This document shows, in pieces, positions 27,897 to 37,419 of a stretch of 64,000 nucleotides of DNA (position 1 is its first letter; each line of letters starts with the position of its first letter). Source of the DNA: Halomonas sp. CUBES01 (GTDB lineage Bacteria > Pseudomonadota > Gammaproteobacteria > Pseudomonadales > Halomonadaceae); NCBI RefSeq assembly GCF_020991005.1, contig NZ_JAJLLW010000006.1:1-64000 (forward strand), read 5' to 3'. Made by a program: the position numbers and the translations under genes. Under the pieces are notes generated by a model. It made no database searches, had not been told where the DNA came from, and was given only the letters and a program-made list of their open reading frames with translations.

Positions 27897-27923
27897 TAAA
27901 GTCGCCATGCCGGTCGCCGATAA
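27897..27923 (+). promoter_or_regulatory. Sigma-28 (FliA) promoter of fliST
   Basis: TAAAGTCG (27897-27904), an 11-base spacer and a perfect GCCGATAA (27916-27923) lie 94 bases before fliS. It can serve fliS, fliT, the FliK-like gene and the FlhB-C gene as one unit. Confidence 0.88.
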
Positions 27924-28016
27924 CCCTAATAGACAGGCAATCCTGGCGATTGGTCTGTGAGTCATTTGCTTGGTGGCTGGCCGCATCCGGTCGCCACATG
28001 ATCAGGAGTATCACGT

Positions 28017-28433
28017 ATGACGTATTCGCGCGGTGCCGCCACTTACGGCCGGGGAGCCAATGCCTACGCAAGGGTTGGCGTTGAAAGCGGAGTGATGTCG
28101 GCGGATCCCCATCAGCTTATCGTCATGCTGTTCGACGGCGCGCAAGCGGCGATTCGAGCAGGTCGCATTCATATGCAGGCAGGCAATGCCGCCGAGAAAG
28201 GTCGGTCGATCTCGAAGGCGCTGGATATCGTCAACAATGGCTTGGCAGCAGCCCTTGATCGCGAGCAGGGCGGCGAGATTGCCGAGCAGCTGGCCTCGCT
28301 CTACAACTACATCGCCCGCCTGCTGTTAAACGCTAATCTGCGCAATGACGAGGCCAGCCTCGACGAGGCCGAACGGTTACTCGACGATATTGCGTCGGCG
28401 TGGCGTGAAATTGGCCACCAGCAATCTGCATGA
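28017..28433 (+). CDS. fliS: Flagellin export chaperone FliS
   Basis: A 138-aa, four-helix chaperone that keeps flagellin unfolded and delivers it to FlhA. The family motifs YGRGANAYARVGVESGVMSADPHQLIVMLFDGAQAAIRAGRIHMQAGN and LASLYNYIARLLLNANLRNDEASLDEAERLLDDIASAWREI are complete. AGGAG is 8 bases before the ATG. The client fliC lies outside the window. Confidence 0.96.
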   Translation: MTYSRGAATYGRGANAYARVGVESGVMSADPHQLIVMLFDGAQAAIRAGRIHMQAGNAAEKGRSISKALDIVNNGLAAALDREQGGEIAEQLASLYNYIARLLLNANLRNDEASLDEAERLLDDIASAWREIGHQQSA

Positions 28434-28441
28434 GGCAATGA

Positions 28442-28849
28442 ATGTCGGCTACCACCATGGCGCATGATGACGCTCAAAAAACCCTGCTTGATACATATGC
28501 AGCGCTTCTCGACAGCGTCACGCAAATGCATCAGCTGGCCGATAACGACCAGTGGGCGGATCTAATCGAACAGCGTACCCACTATGTGCTACTGGTGGAT
28601 AAGCTGCGCGAGCTGGACGCGGCGGTGACGCTCGAGCCCTCTGCTCAGCAGCAGAAAGCCGAGCTGTTGGAGGCCATTCTGGAGCAGGACGTGGAGATTC
28701 GCCGTCAGCTGATTGCCCGTCGCGACGAATTGGGCCGCCTGATCAATGTATCCCAGCGTCAGCGTAGCCTGCACCGTGCCTACGCGCCGCAGCAGGGGAG
28801 AGGTGCGGCTTTCTCCGACGATGACGATCAGGCGCCGAGGTCGTCGTGA
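28442..28849 (+). CDS. fliT: Flagellar chaperone FliT
   Basis: A 135-aa helical protein in the fliS-fliT position. FliT chaperones the filament cap FliD and, in enterics, also inhibits FlhDC. LLDTYAALLDSVTQMHQLADNDQWADLIEQRTHYVLLVDKL fits the FliT pattern, and the rest is helical with a charged tail. Family identity is modest and rests partly on context. Its stop overlaps the next gene by 4 bases. Confidence 0.85.
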   Translation: MSATTMAHDDAQKTLLDTYAALLDSVTQMHQLADNDQWADLIEQRTHYVLLVDKLRELDAAVTLEPSAQQQKAELLEAILEQDVEIRRQLIARRDELGRLINVSQRQRSLHRAYAPQQGRGAAFSDDDDQAPRSS

Positions 28850-30186
28850 GTACGATCAATCCGCTGATCGACACCTTGCTCCACCAGGTGCTGGGGAAGC
28901 GAGGGGATGCGTCGAGTCAGCGGTTAATGGATCAGCCGATCAGGCCCATCGTGCCCGGAGAAGGGCCACGCGCCTTGATGGGTGATGCGCGCCTTGACGG
29001 GCGTGATGCGGCCTCCACGGCGCTGCGTGATACCGCACTGCGCGACATGAGAGGGCTACCGTCTCAGTTGGATGGTGGCCGTTTGCCCCAGCGGGGCGAT
29101 GCTCAGGGATTGCCGCCGGGCTCAACCCAGACCCATTTCAGCCCGGCCGCACGCACCATTGCCGATGTGCTGCTGCGTTTTCCTGCGCCCCCCGCCGTCA
29201 TGCGGCCTGAAGCGCCATTGATGAATGCCGCCGAGCCGGCGTCGCCGGCACAGCTGGCAAGCCGGCTTGAAGCCAGCGTGCGGGATAGCGGACTGTTTTA
29301 CGAGGCGCATCTCAAGCGCTGGTTTCAAGGGGATACCAGTCGGCAGCAGCTGCTGAGGGAGCCGCAGATGCAGCCCGGCCCGCGGGCTGCGGTGCCTACC
29401 CCCCTGGCCTCCACGGCGCTGGGCATGGGCGTGACGCCTCAGGGACCAAGCAGCGGGGTGGGGACGCAAGGCCTGATGCCTGGCGGCGCGGTGCCAATGA
29501 TGCCGACAGTGCCGACGAGCAGTGCCCTCATCTTGCCGAACACGTCGCTGATCCCCGTGGCCAGTGAGGCGGCGGCGCGGGCCAATGTGAACATGACCGG
29601 TGACGCAGCCGCACGCGCCAGCATGGTCACGGCGCCTGGATCAGCCTCGTCGACGTCGCCAGGCCCGGCGGTGCTCAATACCCCTGAGCTTGCTGCAACG
29701 GCCAGAGAGGCAACGCAAGCGGGTACAGAGGCCCGGTTGGCTCGCGAGGCGCTGGAGATCATGCCCGGTCGACAGCCACGCGAAGTGGTTCACGAAAGTT
29801 TGCAAAGTCTGGTACGCCAGCAGCTGGAAATGCTGGTGTCACCGACGATACGCTGGGAAGGCGACGTATGGGCAGGCATCTTCATGGCGCTGGTGGTCAA
29901 TCTGCCGAACCGCGAGTCGTCCCGGGAGAGCGGGGGCGAGCAGGAAAAGGGGGAGGATAACTGGCAGTCCGACATGCAGCTTGATGTGCCGGGATTCGGG
30001 GCGTTTAGCGTATCGCTGCGACTTTATCGCGGCGCCTTGAATATTGACCTGACGACCACCGATGCGGACGTACACCAGCGACTGGAGACGGGGGTGCCGG
30101 CGCTCGAATCGCGCCTTGAGGCTCTGGATCTGCGCAAGGTGCAGGTGCGCGCCCGCTATGAGGAGGCGACGGATGCCATCGGATGA
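28846..30186 (+). CDS. Second FliK-like hook-length control protein
   Basis: A 446-aa protein with a long Pro/Ala/Gly/Thr-rich, low-complexity middle and a C-terminal domain (about residues 345-440). That domain contains DMQLDVPGFGAFSVSLRLYRGALNIDLTTTDADVHQRLETGVPALESRLEALDLRKVQVRARY. Its alternating beta strands and final helix follow the Flg_hook / FliK-C plan, but it is very different from the main FliK at 18027. It starts with GTG at 28846 overlapping fliT, and it overlaps the FlhB-C-like gene by 14 bases. It may be a second ruler or switch factor that works with that partner (inference). Confidence 0.75.
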   Translation: MSTINPLIDTLLHQVLGKRGDASSQRLMDQPIRPIVPGEGPRALMGDARLDGRDAASTALRDTALRDMRGLPSQLDGGRLPQRGDAQGLPPGSTQTHFSPAARTIADVLLRFPAPPAVMRPEAPLMNAAEPASPAQLASRLEASVRDSGLFYEAHLKRWFQGDTSRQQLLREPQMQPGPRAAVPTPLASTALGMGVTPQGPSSGVGTQGLMPGGAVPMMPTVPTSSALILPNTSLIPVASEAAARANVNMTGDAAARASMVTAPGSASSTSPGPAVLNTPELAATAREATQAGTEARLAREALEIMPGRQPREVVHESLQSLVRQQLEMLVSPTIRWEGDVWAGIFMALVVNLPNRESSRESGGEQEKGEDNWQSDMQLDVPGFGAFSVSLRLYRGALNIDLTTTDADVHQRLETGVPALESRLEALDLRKVQVRARYEEATDAIG

Positions 30187-30463
30187 GTCGCGGCGCCAGG
30201 CCGTCGCGTTGGCCTATCAGGATCACGACCGTGCGCCAAAGGTGGTGGCCAAGGGCTACGGCGAGCTGGCCGAGCGGATCATGGCCGAAGCGCAGCGGCA
30301 GGGAATTTATGTCCATGATGCGCCGGAGCTGGTCGCGCTGTTGATGCAGCTGGATCTGGACGCGGAAATTCCGGCCAATCTCTATCAGGTCATTGCGGAA
30401 CTGCTGGTATGGGTATTTGAGTTATCGGAGGCTGGGTTAAATAAGCGCGGAAGTGCTGAGTAG
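30173..30463 (+). CDS. Free-standing FlhB C-terminal domain (FlhX/FhlB-like)
   Basis: A 96-aa protein aligned with only the cytoplasmic end of FlhB (EscU/YscU family). It opens RRQAVALAYQDHDRAPKVVAKGYGELAERIMAEAQRQGIYVHDAPELVALLMQLDLDAEIPANLYQVIAELLVWVF. This corresponds to the FlhB segment right after its NPTH self-cleavage site, so it mimics the cleaved FlhB-CC fragment and lacks all membrane helices. AGGAGG lies 7 bases before the ATG at 30173. It can be compared with full FlhB at 42651, which shares DLDAEIPANLY. Partnership with the adjacent FliK-like protein is inferred. Confidence 0.88.
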   Translation: MPSDESRRQAVALAYQDHDRAPKVVAKGYGELAERIMAEAQRQGIYVHDAPELVALLMQLDLDAEIPANLYQVIAELLVWVFELSEAGLNKRGSAE

Positions 30464-30468
30464 CCAAT

Positions 30469-30483
30469 ACATACGTTGTATGT
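30469..30483. repeat. Inverted repeat in the flhDC leader
   Basis: A perfect 6-bp dyad ACATAC / GTATGT with a GTT centre lies in the 105-base gap upstream of flhD. It could be an operator for a regulator of the master operon; no regulator is identified. Confidence 0.5.
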
Positions 30484-30568
30484 AACCATGAGTTTGGGTC
30501 AGTTACAAAGTCATTCATGGCGCGAGTACAACGGTAATAAAAGCGCCTGTGTCGTTCGATAGGCCAAT

Positions 30569-30901
30569 ATGAGTCAAACCAGCTTTTTAGATGAAATACA
30601 GGAAATCAATTTAGCGTACTTGCTGCTCGCCCAGCGCCTGTTGAGCGAAGACCGTGAAGCCGCCATGTTCCGTCTCAAAATCGACGGCGAGCTGGCGGAT
30701 ATGCTCGTATCGCTCAACGCACGACAGCTCACGAAGCTGGCGCGAACCAACCAGCTGATCTGCCGGTTTGGGCAGACAGGCGCCGAGCGACTGCAGCAGG
30801 TTATCAACAATCCGCGCGACCAGGGGCTTGCCAGCCTGCATGCGTCCTTGCTGCTGGCGGGGGAGGGGTACGAATCGATGCCGCCGGAGGATAGCTCGTG
30901 A
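30569..30901 (+). CDS. flhD: Flagellar master regulator subunit FlhD
   Basis: A 110-aa FlhD. With FlhC it forms the FlhD4C2 activator of class II flagellar promoters. The helical pattern [63 protein letters not shown] is characteristic. The C-terminal part is as in E. coli (116-119 aa). The ribosome site before the ATG is weak (AGG, 7 bases). It overlaps flhC by 4 bases. Confidence 0.95.
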   Translation: MSQTSFLDEIQEINLAYLLLAQRLLSEDREAAMFRLKIDGELADMLVSLNARQLTKLARTNQLICRFGQTGAERLQQVINNPRDQGLASLHASLLLAGEGYESMPPEDSS

Positions 30902-31440
30902 GCCAGAAAAGCTTGGTAGACGAAATGCATCAGGTGCAGCTCGCTATTGAGCTGATCGAACTCGGGGCCAGGCTTCAGGTGCTGGAAACCGAGACGGAGT
31001 TGAGCCGTACGCGCCTCATCAAGCTTTATAAAGAAGTAAGAGGAATGTCACCGCCAAAAGGCATGCTGCCGTTTTCAACCGACTGGTTCATTACCTGGCT
31101 GCCCAACATTCACTCTTCATTGTTTTACAACATCTACATTAGCCTGGTGAATGAAGCCGGCTGTGAGCGCATTGATGCGTTTGTGAAGGCCTATCGGCTT
31201 TACGGCGAGCAGATTGATGTCGAAGAGGTTGAACCGGTGCTGGGGCTGACGCGGGCATGGACACTGGTGCGATTCTTTGAGAGCGATCTGCTTCAGCTGA
31301 CACCGTGTACGCGCTGCGGCGGGCGCTTTGTTGCCCACGCGCATAGTCCGCAGCAGGACTATGTCTGCGGGATCTGCCAGCCGCCATCCCGGGCAGGCAA
31401 GACGCGGCAAATGTGTAAACCAGCGTCGAACACGACATGA
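30898..31440 (+). CDS. flhC: Flagellar master regulator subunit FlhC
   Basis: A 180-aa FlhC, the DNA-contacting subunit of the FlhDC complex. The start is GTG (30898) with GGAGG 7 bases upstream. The core is [49 protein letters not shown]. The zinc-binding cysteines CTRC (near residue 139) and CGIC (near residue 160) are present. The enteric-type master regulator is unusual next to the FlhF system at 45935. Confidence 0.95.
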   Translation: MSQKSLVDEMHQVQLAIELIELGARLQVLETETELSRTRLIKLYKEVRGMSPPKGMLPFSTDWFITWLPNIHSSLFYNIYISLVNEAGCERIDAFVKAYRLYGEQIDVEEVEPVLGLTRAWTLVRFFESDLLQLTPCTRCGGRFVAHAHSPQQDYVCGICQPPSRAGKTRQMCKPASNTT

Positions 31441-31449
31441 CGCTTTGAT

Positions 31450-31476
31450 GTAACGGTATCCCGCTGGTTCCGTTAC
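31450..31476. repeat. Stem-loop in the flhC-motA gap
   Basis: A 7-bp inverted repeat GTAACGG / CCGTTAC with a 13-base loop fills most of the 66-base gap before motA. No T run follows. It may be a leader hairpin or an operator. Confidence 0.45.
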
Positions 31477-31506
31477 CGACCATTGAAATAGTGAAGGACA
31501 CTACTT

Positions 31507-32376
31507 GTGCTGATCCTCTTAGGCTACATCGTCGTATTGCTTTCGGTATTTGGTGGCTATGTGCTGGCAGGCGGCAGCATGGGGCCGCTGTTCCAGCCTC
31601 TTGAGCTGTTGATGATTGGGGGTGCCGGGGTGGGGGCTTTTCTTGCCTCCAACAACGGCAAGGCGATCAAGGCCACCTTCAAGATCATGCCCAAGCTGAA
31701 GCGCACCAAGAAGTACAACAAGAGCATGTACATGGAGCTGATGGCGCTGCAGTACAAGCTGCTGTCCAAGGTGCGTCGCGAAGGCATGCTGGGCATCGAG
31801 CGGGATATCGACAATCCCCAGGAAAGCCCGCTTTTTCAAGAGCATCCGACGGTGTTGGCTGACCCGCACATCATGAACTTCCTCACCGACTATCTGCGTC
31901 TGATGGTCAGCGGCGGCATGGAGCCCATGGAAATCGACGAGCTGATGCTCCACGAAATCGAGGCGTTCGAGCAGGAAGCGCACATTCCGATTGATGCCAT
32001 TGCCAAGGTCGGTGATGCCATGCCTGCCTTCGGTATCGTGGCGGCGGTGATGGGAGTGGTCAAAGCGCTTACCTACGCCGATGCGGGTCCCGAGCAGATG
32101 GGCGAAATGATTGCCCATGCCCTGGTCGGGACATTTCTGGGTATTCTGCTGGGTTATGGCTTCATCAGCCCGATCTCAAGCACTATCGATCGGCAGGCCA
32201 AGGAAGCGGAAAAAATGCTCCAGTGCATTCGCGTCACGCTACTGGCAAGCCTGCACGGCTATGCCCCGCAGCTGGCCGTGGAGTTCGGCCGCAAGGCTCT
32301 GCACAGCGCAGAGCGCCCCACCTTCAACGAACTGGAAGACTACGTACGCGACGCGAAAAAGGCTGGTAGTGCATGA
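31507..32376 (+). CDS. motA: Flagellar stator protein MotA
   Basis: A 289-aa, four-span stator protein of the proton-driven enteric type. The start is GTG with AAGGA upstream. The N-terminus (LILLGYIVVLLSVFGGYVLAGGSMGPLFQPLELLMIGGAGVGAFLASN) and the pore helices (IAKVGDAMPAFGIVAAVMGVVKAL; MIAHALVGTFLGILLGYGFISPISS) are complete. It overlaps motB by 4 bases and lies directly after flhDC, as in E. coli. Confidence 0.96.
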   Translation: MLILLGYIVVLLSVFGGYVLAGGSMGPLFQPLELLMIGGAGVGAFLASNNGKAIKATFKIMPKLKRTKKYNKSMYMELMALQYKLLSKVRREGMLGIERDIDNPQESPLFQEHPTVLADPHIMNFLTDYLRLMVSGGMEPMEIDELMLHEIEAFEQEAHIPIDAIAKVGDAMPAFGIVAAVMGVVKALTYADAGPEQMGEMIAHALVGTFLGILLGYGFISPISSTIDRQAKEAEKMLQCIRVTLLASLHGYAPQLAVEFGRKALHSAERPTFNELEDYVRDAKKAGSA

Positions 32377-33335
32377 GTACGGCGGGGGATAAGCGCCCGA
32401 TCATCATTCGGCGCAAAAAGGTCGTACATGCGCATCACGGTGGCGCATGGAAAATTGCTCTGGCTGACTTCATGACCGCCCTGATGGCGCTGTTTCTAGT
32501 GCTCTGGATCCTCAGCGTTTCCAGCGAAGAAGAGCGTCAAGGGGTTGCCGAGTATTTCAGCACGCCGCTGACGACAGCCATCACCGGCGGTGATCGCTCC
32601 GGAAGCACCAGCGCCATTCCTGGCGGTGGCCCGGATCCCACTCACAGCGATGGCGAGCGGGCACGCATTGACCTGAAACAGGCGACGCGCCCAAGTCAGC
32701 AGGAACGGCGCTTTTTCATGGACGTGCAGGAGCGCATCGAGCGGGCCATCGAGCTCGATCCCGAGCTGCGCGAACTACGCTCCCAACTGCGCTTTGATCT
32801 GACCCGCGAGGGGTTGCGCATTCAGGTGCTGGATACCGAGCAGCGACCCATGTTCGAACTGGGTAGCGATCAGGTGGCCCCTTACATGCGCAATCTGTTG
32901 CGCACCATTGCGCCGTTGCTCAATGAGCTGCCCAACGACCTGAGTATTGGTGGCCATACCGATAATGTTCCCTATGCGGGAGGCTACCGAGGCTACAGCA
33001 ACTGGGAGCTGTCGAACGACCGTGCCAATGCCTCCCGCCGGGAGCTGGTTGCCGGTGGGCTTGACCCGGATCAACTGCTGCGCGTTTCCGGCTATGCAGA
33101 CAGGGTGCTGCTGCCCGACACTGACCCCGACGACCCGATTAACCGGCGTATCGAAATGGTTATCCTGCTCCCTGAAATCGCCGAGGCAATCCGCAACCCG
33201 GTGGTGATGGAGACGGACATCTCCACGGTGTTATCCGAAACGGCGGAAGAGGTCACCGAGGCACCCGACGAAGACGTGCCAGCGAGTAATCAGGAACAAC
33301 CAGACTTGGAACAAGAAGCGACCAACGCCGAATGA
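32373..33335 (+). CDS. motB: Flagellar stator protein MotB
   Basis: A 320-aa stator protein with one transmembrane helix (WKIALADFMTALMALFLVLWILS). The ion-carrying Asp is residue 32, as in E. coli. A plug/linker is followed by a C-terminal OmpA-like peptidoglycan-binding domain (LSIGGHTDNVPYAG...NWELSNDRANASRRELV, about residues 190-270). The acidic tail is longer than usual. The gene end carries a strong hairpin. Confidence 0.96.
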   Translation: MSTAGDKRPIIIRRKKVVHAHHGGAWKIALADFMTALMALFLVLWILSVSSEEERQGVAEYFSTPLTTAITGGDRSGSTSAIPGGGPDPTHSDGERARIDLKQATRPSQQERRFFMDVQERIERAIELDPELRELRSQLRFDLTREGLRIQVLDTEQRPMFELGSDQVAPYMRNLLRTIAPLLNELPNDLSIGGHTDNVPYAGGYRGYSNWELSNDRANASRRELVAGGLDPDQLLRVSGYADRVLLPDTDPDDPINRRIEMVILLPEIAEAIRNPVVMETDISTVLSETAEEVTEAPDEDVPASNQEQPDLEQEATNAE

Positions 33336-33346
33336 CCCGGCGTTGG
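33322..33346 (+). repeat. Hairpin over the motB stop codon
   Basis: A perfect 9-bp inverted repeat CCAACGCCG / CGGCGTTGG with a 7-base loop contains the motB stop codon. It lies 36 bases before cheA. No T run follows directly, so it is a possible mRNA processing or stability element between stator and chemotaxis genes. Confidence 0.6.
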
Positions 33347-33381
33347 CGATCATACTTTTACGTGAAGGCAGGGGATGGTGC

Positions 33382-35499
33382 ATGGATATAGCTGATTTTT
33401 TTGACACCTTTTTTGAAGAAGCCGAAGAGCTGTTGGCGGACATGGAGCAGCATCTACTGGAACTGGATGTAGATGATCCTGACAGCGAGCAGCTTAACGC
33501 CATTTTTCGCGCCGCCCATTCGATCAAGGGGGGCGCCGGCACCTTCGGGCTCAGCGTGCTGCAAAAGACAACACACATCCTCGAGAACCTTCTGGATTAT
33601 GCGCGCAAAGGGGAGCTAACGTTGCGGGCTGACCTCGTTGATACATTTTTAGAGGCCAAAGATATCATGCACGAGCAACTCAACGCCTACCGCAACGAGG
33701 AAGAGCCCGATCGTGAAACCTACGAGCGGATCTGTCAGACGCTGCAGCAAATCGCCTTGGAAGAGATCGGCACGTCGCTGGAAGTGGCCGCTGACACCGC
33801 GCCCATGACGAGCGCCCCTGCGCCGACCGAGGAGGCGCCCGCGGAAGCGGCGCCCGTGAAGGAAGAGGCCGCCGCCACGACCGCCGCCGGGCACTTAAAA
33901 GTCGCTTTGATCAACGTCGACGAGAAAGACCGGATTCTGCTCGTCGAAGAGCTCGAGCAGCTGGGTGATATTCAGTCCCAGTCGGGGGATGACAAGCGTT
34001 ACGAGGTGACACTCAGCGGCAGCGTGAGCGCCGAAGATATTGAAGCCGTCATGTGCTTTATTATCGAGCCCGACCAGATCGATATTCAGCAGGTTGCTGG
34101 CGACGACGCCAGTGCGTCCGCGCCTTCGCCAGCCGCGGCGCCGGCTGAGGAAAAAGCCCCGGCGGAGCCGCAAAAAGCCCCGGCTGACACCAAGGCGTCG
34201 GCGCCTGACAAGGCAGCTGCCGGTGATGAGCCGGCCAAGGGCAAGGCCAAGAAAGCCTCAGCCGAGTCGTCGTCCATTCGCGTGTCGGTGGATAAGGTCG
34301 ACCAGATTATCAACCTGGTCGGCGAGCTGATCATTACCCAGTCGATGCTCGACCAGACCGTGAGCGACCTGGACGACCAGTCGATAGGCAACAGTTCCCT
34401 GCAGAATGGCATGAGCTTGCTGCAGCGCAACGCCCGAGACCTGCAAGAGTCGGTCATGTCGATCCGCATGATCCCCATGGAGTTCGTGTTCAGCCGCTTT
34501 CCGCGCGTCGTGCGGGATACCGCGGGCAAGTTGGGCAAGGAGATCGAACTGGTTACCGAGGGTAAGTCCACCGAGCTTGATAAAAGCCTGGTGGAGCGGA
34601 TTACCGACCCGCTCACCCACCTGGTGCGCAACAGCCTGGATCATGGCATCGAAATGCCCGACGTGCGCGAGTCGATCGGCAAGCCGCGCACCGGTAAATT
34701 GACGCTTTCCGCCCGTCATCAGGGCGGCAATATCCTGATCGAGGTACGTGACGATGGTGCTGGCCTTGACCGTGATCGACTACTTGCCAAGGCCAGGGAT
34801 AACGGGCTGAACGTCTCCGATACGATGACCGATGAAGACGTCTTCCAGCTGATCTTCGCACCGGGGTTCTCCACGGCGAACGAAGTCACCGATGTGTCGG
34901 GACGTGGCGTGGGTATGGACGTGGTCAAGCGTAACATCCAGGGCATGGGTGGCCGGGTCGAGATTCAGTCCAAGAAGGGCGAAGGCACCATCACCAGCAT
35001 CGTATTGCCGCTGACGCTGGCCATTCTGGACGGTATGTCGATCAAGGTGGGTAGCGAAACCTTCATCCTGCCGCTGTCCACCGTGCTGGAATCGTTGCAG
35101 CCCGACAAGGACGACATGTACGCCATGGCGGGAGACGATGTCGTGCTCAAGGTGCGCGATGAATACCTGCCGGTGATCGCCATTCACGAAGTGCTGGACG
35201 TTGAAGACGCGATTACCGACCCGACCAAGAGCATCGCGGTCATCGTGCAGGGCGAAGGACGCCGTTACGCCATGCTGGTGGACGAACTGATTGGTCAGCA
35301 GCAGGTAGTGGTCAAGAACCTGGAAGACAACTATCGCAAGGTGCCCGGCATATCGGCGGCAACAATTCTCGGCGATGGCAGCGTGGCGCTCATTCTGGAT
35401 ATTTCCGGCCTGCATCGGTTAAACCGGGCAAAAAAAGAGGCCGGCAAACCGGCCAACACACAAACAATGTCTTTCTACAAGGAGTCTGAACCGTCATGA
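33382..35499 (+). CDS. cheA: Chemotaxis histidine kinase CheA
   Basis: A 705-aa kinase that passes phosphate to CheY and CheB. The HPt domain has the phosphorylated His46 in [12 protein letters not shown]2 region lies between Ala/Pro-rich linkers. The dimerisation domain starts at ~295 ([26 protein letters not shown]). The ATPase domain has [25 protein letters not shown] and [11 protein letters not shown], and a CheW-like domain ends the protein. The start at 33382 (MDIADFF) fits the family; the longer frame from 33343 would run through the motB hairpin. It overlaps cheW by 4 bases. Confidence 0.97.
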   Translation: MDIADFFDTFFEEAEELLADMEQHLLELDVDDPDSEQLNAIFRAAHSIKGGAGTFGLSVLQKTTHILENLLDYARKGELTLRADLVDTFLEAKDIMHEQLNAYRNEEEPDRETYERICQTLQQIALEEIGTSLEVAADTAPMTSAPAPTEEAPAEAAPVKEEAAATTAAGHLKVALINVDEKDRILLVEELEQLGDIQSQSGDDKRYEVTLSGSVSAEDIEAVMCFIIEPDQIDIQQVAGDDASASAPSPAAAPAEEKAPAEPQKAPADTKASAPDKAAAGDEPAKGKAKKASAESSSIRVSVDKVDQIINLVGELIITQSMLDQTVSDLDDQSIGNSSLQNGMSLLQRNARDLQESVMSIRMIPMEFVFSRFPRVVRDTAGKLGKEIELVTEGKSTELDKSLVERITDPLTHLVRNSLDHGIEMPDVRESIGKPRTGKLTLSARHQGGNILIEVRDDGAGLDRDRLLAKARDNGLNVSDTMTDEDVFQLIFAPGFSTANEVTDVSGRGVGMDVVKRNIQGMGGRVEIQSKKGEGTITSIVLPLTLAILDGMSIKVGSETFILPLSTVLESLQPDKDDMYAMAGDDVVLKVRDEYLPVIAIHEVLDVEDAITDPTKSIAVIVQGEGRRYAMLVDELIGQQQVVVKNLEDNYRKVPGISAATILGDGSVALILDISGLHRLNRAKKEAGKPANTQTMSFYKESEPS

Positions 35500-35993
35500 G
35501 CCAAGCAAACAATGGCGCGATCCTCGCGACTGAAGCAGATAATCGTGAATTTCTGGTGTTCTCGCTGGGCGATGAAGAATATGCCATCGACATTTTGAAG
35601 GTGCAGGAAATCCGCGGTTATGAAAACGTCACGCGTATTGCCAACGCGCCTGACTTTATCAAAGGGGTGACCAACCTGCGCGGTGTGATCGTGCCGATCG
35701 TTGACCTGCGCATCAAGTTCCACCTGGAAAACGTCGAGTACGGCGGGCAGACCGTCGTCATCGTGGTCAACGTGGCGGACCGCGTTGTGGGCATCGTGGT
35801 GGATGGCGTTTCCGACGTGATGACGCTGAAACCCGACCAGATCAAACCAGCGCCCGAGTTCGGCGTCACGCTGTCGTCCGACTTCCTGAGCGGATTGGGC
35901 AGTCTGGAAGATCGCATGCTGGTCATCGTGGATATCGACAAGTTGCTGACCAGTGAAGAGATGGCACTGGTAGATAGCGCAAGCCACCACTAA
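35496..35993 (+). CDS. cheW: Chemotaxis coupling protein CheW
   Basis: A 165-aa adaptor that links receptors to CheA. The core [57 protein letters not shown] and [23 protein letters not shown] is complete. It directly follows cheA with a 4-base overlap. Confidence 0.97.
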   Translation: MSQANNGAILATEADNREFLVFSLGDEEYAIDILKVQEIRGYENVTRIANAPDFIKGVTNLRGVIVPIVDLRIKFHLENVEYGGQTVVIVVNVADRVVGIVVDGVSDVMTLKPDQIKPAPEFGVTLSSDFLSGLGSLEDRMLVIVDIDKLLTSEEMALVDSASHH

Positions 35994-36089
35994 GACGGAC
36001 GGTTGGCGGCACAGGGAACGGTGCATGATGATTTGGTCGCCCATCCGTCAGTGAATGGGGTGGGTAGCAGATAGCGAGGAGATCGGTGA

Positions 36090-37394
36090 GTGGCCCAGAT
36101 AATACGTCAGGTAATGAACAACATGACTGTCCGGCTGAGTTGGGGATTGGTGCTGGCAACGTTTTCGGCCATGGTGCTGCTGGCATGCGGCATTGGCCTT
36201 TACGCTTTGCACCATGGTGCCGAGATTGTCCAGAACAGCGACGCCGCTTCCCAGCAGCAGGCGTTCAGCGCCTTTGCCGCACAGATCCGCTGGGTGTTGG
36301 TGGGCGTGGTTGTGGTCACCATTGCCACGGTGATCATCGTGGTCTGGGGGGTGGCGGCCAATGTCCTGCGCCCGCTGGACAGCCTGGTGGGCTATTTCGA
36401 GCGCATGGCCAAGGGCGATCTCAATCAGCGTATTGTCGCGCCGGGAAACAACGAGATCGGCCGTCTGTATATCGCCATGGCGCATATGCAGGAGTCGCTA
36501 TCGCACACCGTAGGCGTGGTACGCACCAGCGGAACGTCGATTTATGAGCGCTCGCAGCTGATCGCCAGCGGCAACAACGACCTGTCGTCGCGTACGGAGC
36601 AGCAGTCCTCCTCACTGGAGGAGACGGCCTCCAGCATGGAGGAACTCGCCTCGACGGTCAGCCACAACGCCGACAATGCCCGCCAGGCCAGCCAACTGGC
36701 CGGGGACGCCACCCTGACCGCGCGCCGCAGCGGCGAGGAAGTCGGCGAAATCGTCGAGACCATGCAAGATATCAGCGCCAGTTCGCATCAGGTCGCCGAT
36801 ATCATCACCCTGATCGACAATATTGCCTTTCAGACCAATATTCTGGCGCTTAATGCCTCGGTGGAAGCGGCGCGAGCCGGCGAGCATGGCCGGGGGTTTG
36901 CCGTGGTCGCCGAGGAAGTACGCAGCCTGGCCAGTCGCAGCGCCAATGCGGCCAAGGAAATTCGTACCTTGATCGATGCGTCGCTGAGCAAGGTCGATGC
37001 TGGCACGCAGCGCGTCAATCAGGCGGGCCAGACCATGCAGGATCTCGTCGCTGCCGTGCAGCGGGTGAGCGATATCATGGATGAAATTGCGTCGGCCTCT
37101 GAAGAGCAGAGCAACGGTATTGGTCAGGTCAACCAGGCCGTGGCCCAAATGGAGCAGGTCGTTCAGCAGAATGCAGGCCTGGTTCAGGAAGCATCGCGCA
37201 GCGCCAACGAGCTGGAAAGCGAAGCGGGGCGGCTGCGCGAGGCCGTTGAGCGCTTCCAGGTCGCCGAAGCGCCAGCGGCGCCGACAAGGCGTGCCGCGCC
37301 GCCCTCGGACTCATTGCCGGCGCCGGCGCCTCGTCGTGCTGCCAATTCAGCGCCAGCGGTCGCAGCAACCGCAGACGACTGGGAAGCATTTTAA
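36090..37394 (+). CDS. Methyl-accepting chemotaxis protein with minimal periplasmic loop
   Basis: A 434-aa receptor. Transmembrane helix 1 is near residues 15-37 and helix 2 near 66-90. Only about 28 residues (HHGAEIVQNSDAASQQQAFSAFAAQIRW) lie between them, so there is no normal ligand-binding domain. A HAMP domain (~88-140) and a full signalling domain follow, with hairpin tip IDNIAFQTNILALNASVEAARAGEHGRGFAVVAEEVRSLASRSA. The C-terminus DDWEAF matches the xWxxF tether for CheR and CheB. The GTG start has AGGAG 8 bases upstream; an ATG 8 codons later is possible. It lies between cheW and cheR. Confidence 0.93.
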   Translation: MAQIIRQVMNNMTVRLSWGLVLATFSAMVLLACGIGLYALHHGAEIVQNSDAASQQQAFSAFAAQIRWVLVGVVVVTIATVIIVVWGVAANVLRPLDSLVGYFERMAKGDLNQRIVAPGNNEIGRLYIAMAHMQESLSHTVGVVRTSGTSIYERSQLIASGNNDLSSRTEQQSSSLEETASSMEELASTVSHNADNARQASQLAGDATLTARRSGEEVGEIVETMQDISASSHQVADIITLIDNIAFQTNILALNASVEAARAGEHGRGFAVVAEEVRSLASRSANAAKEIRTLIDASLSKVDAGTQRVNQAGQTMQDLVAAVQRVSDIMDEIASASEEQSNGIGQVNQAVAQMEQVVQQNAGLVQEASRSANELESEAGRLREAVERFQVAEAPAAPTRRAAPPSDSLPAPAPRRAANSAPAVAATADDWEAF

Positions 37395-37419
37395 GGCAGC
37401 AAGAAACCCGTGGAAATGC

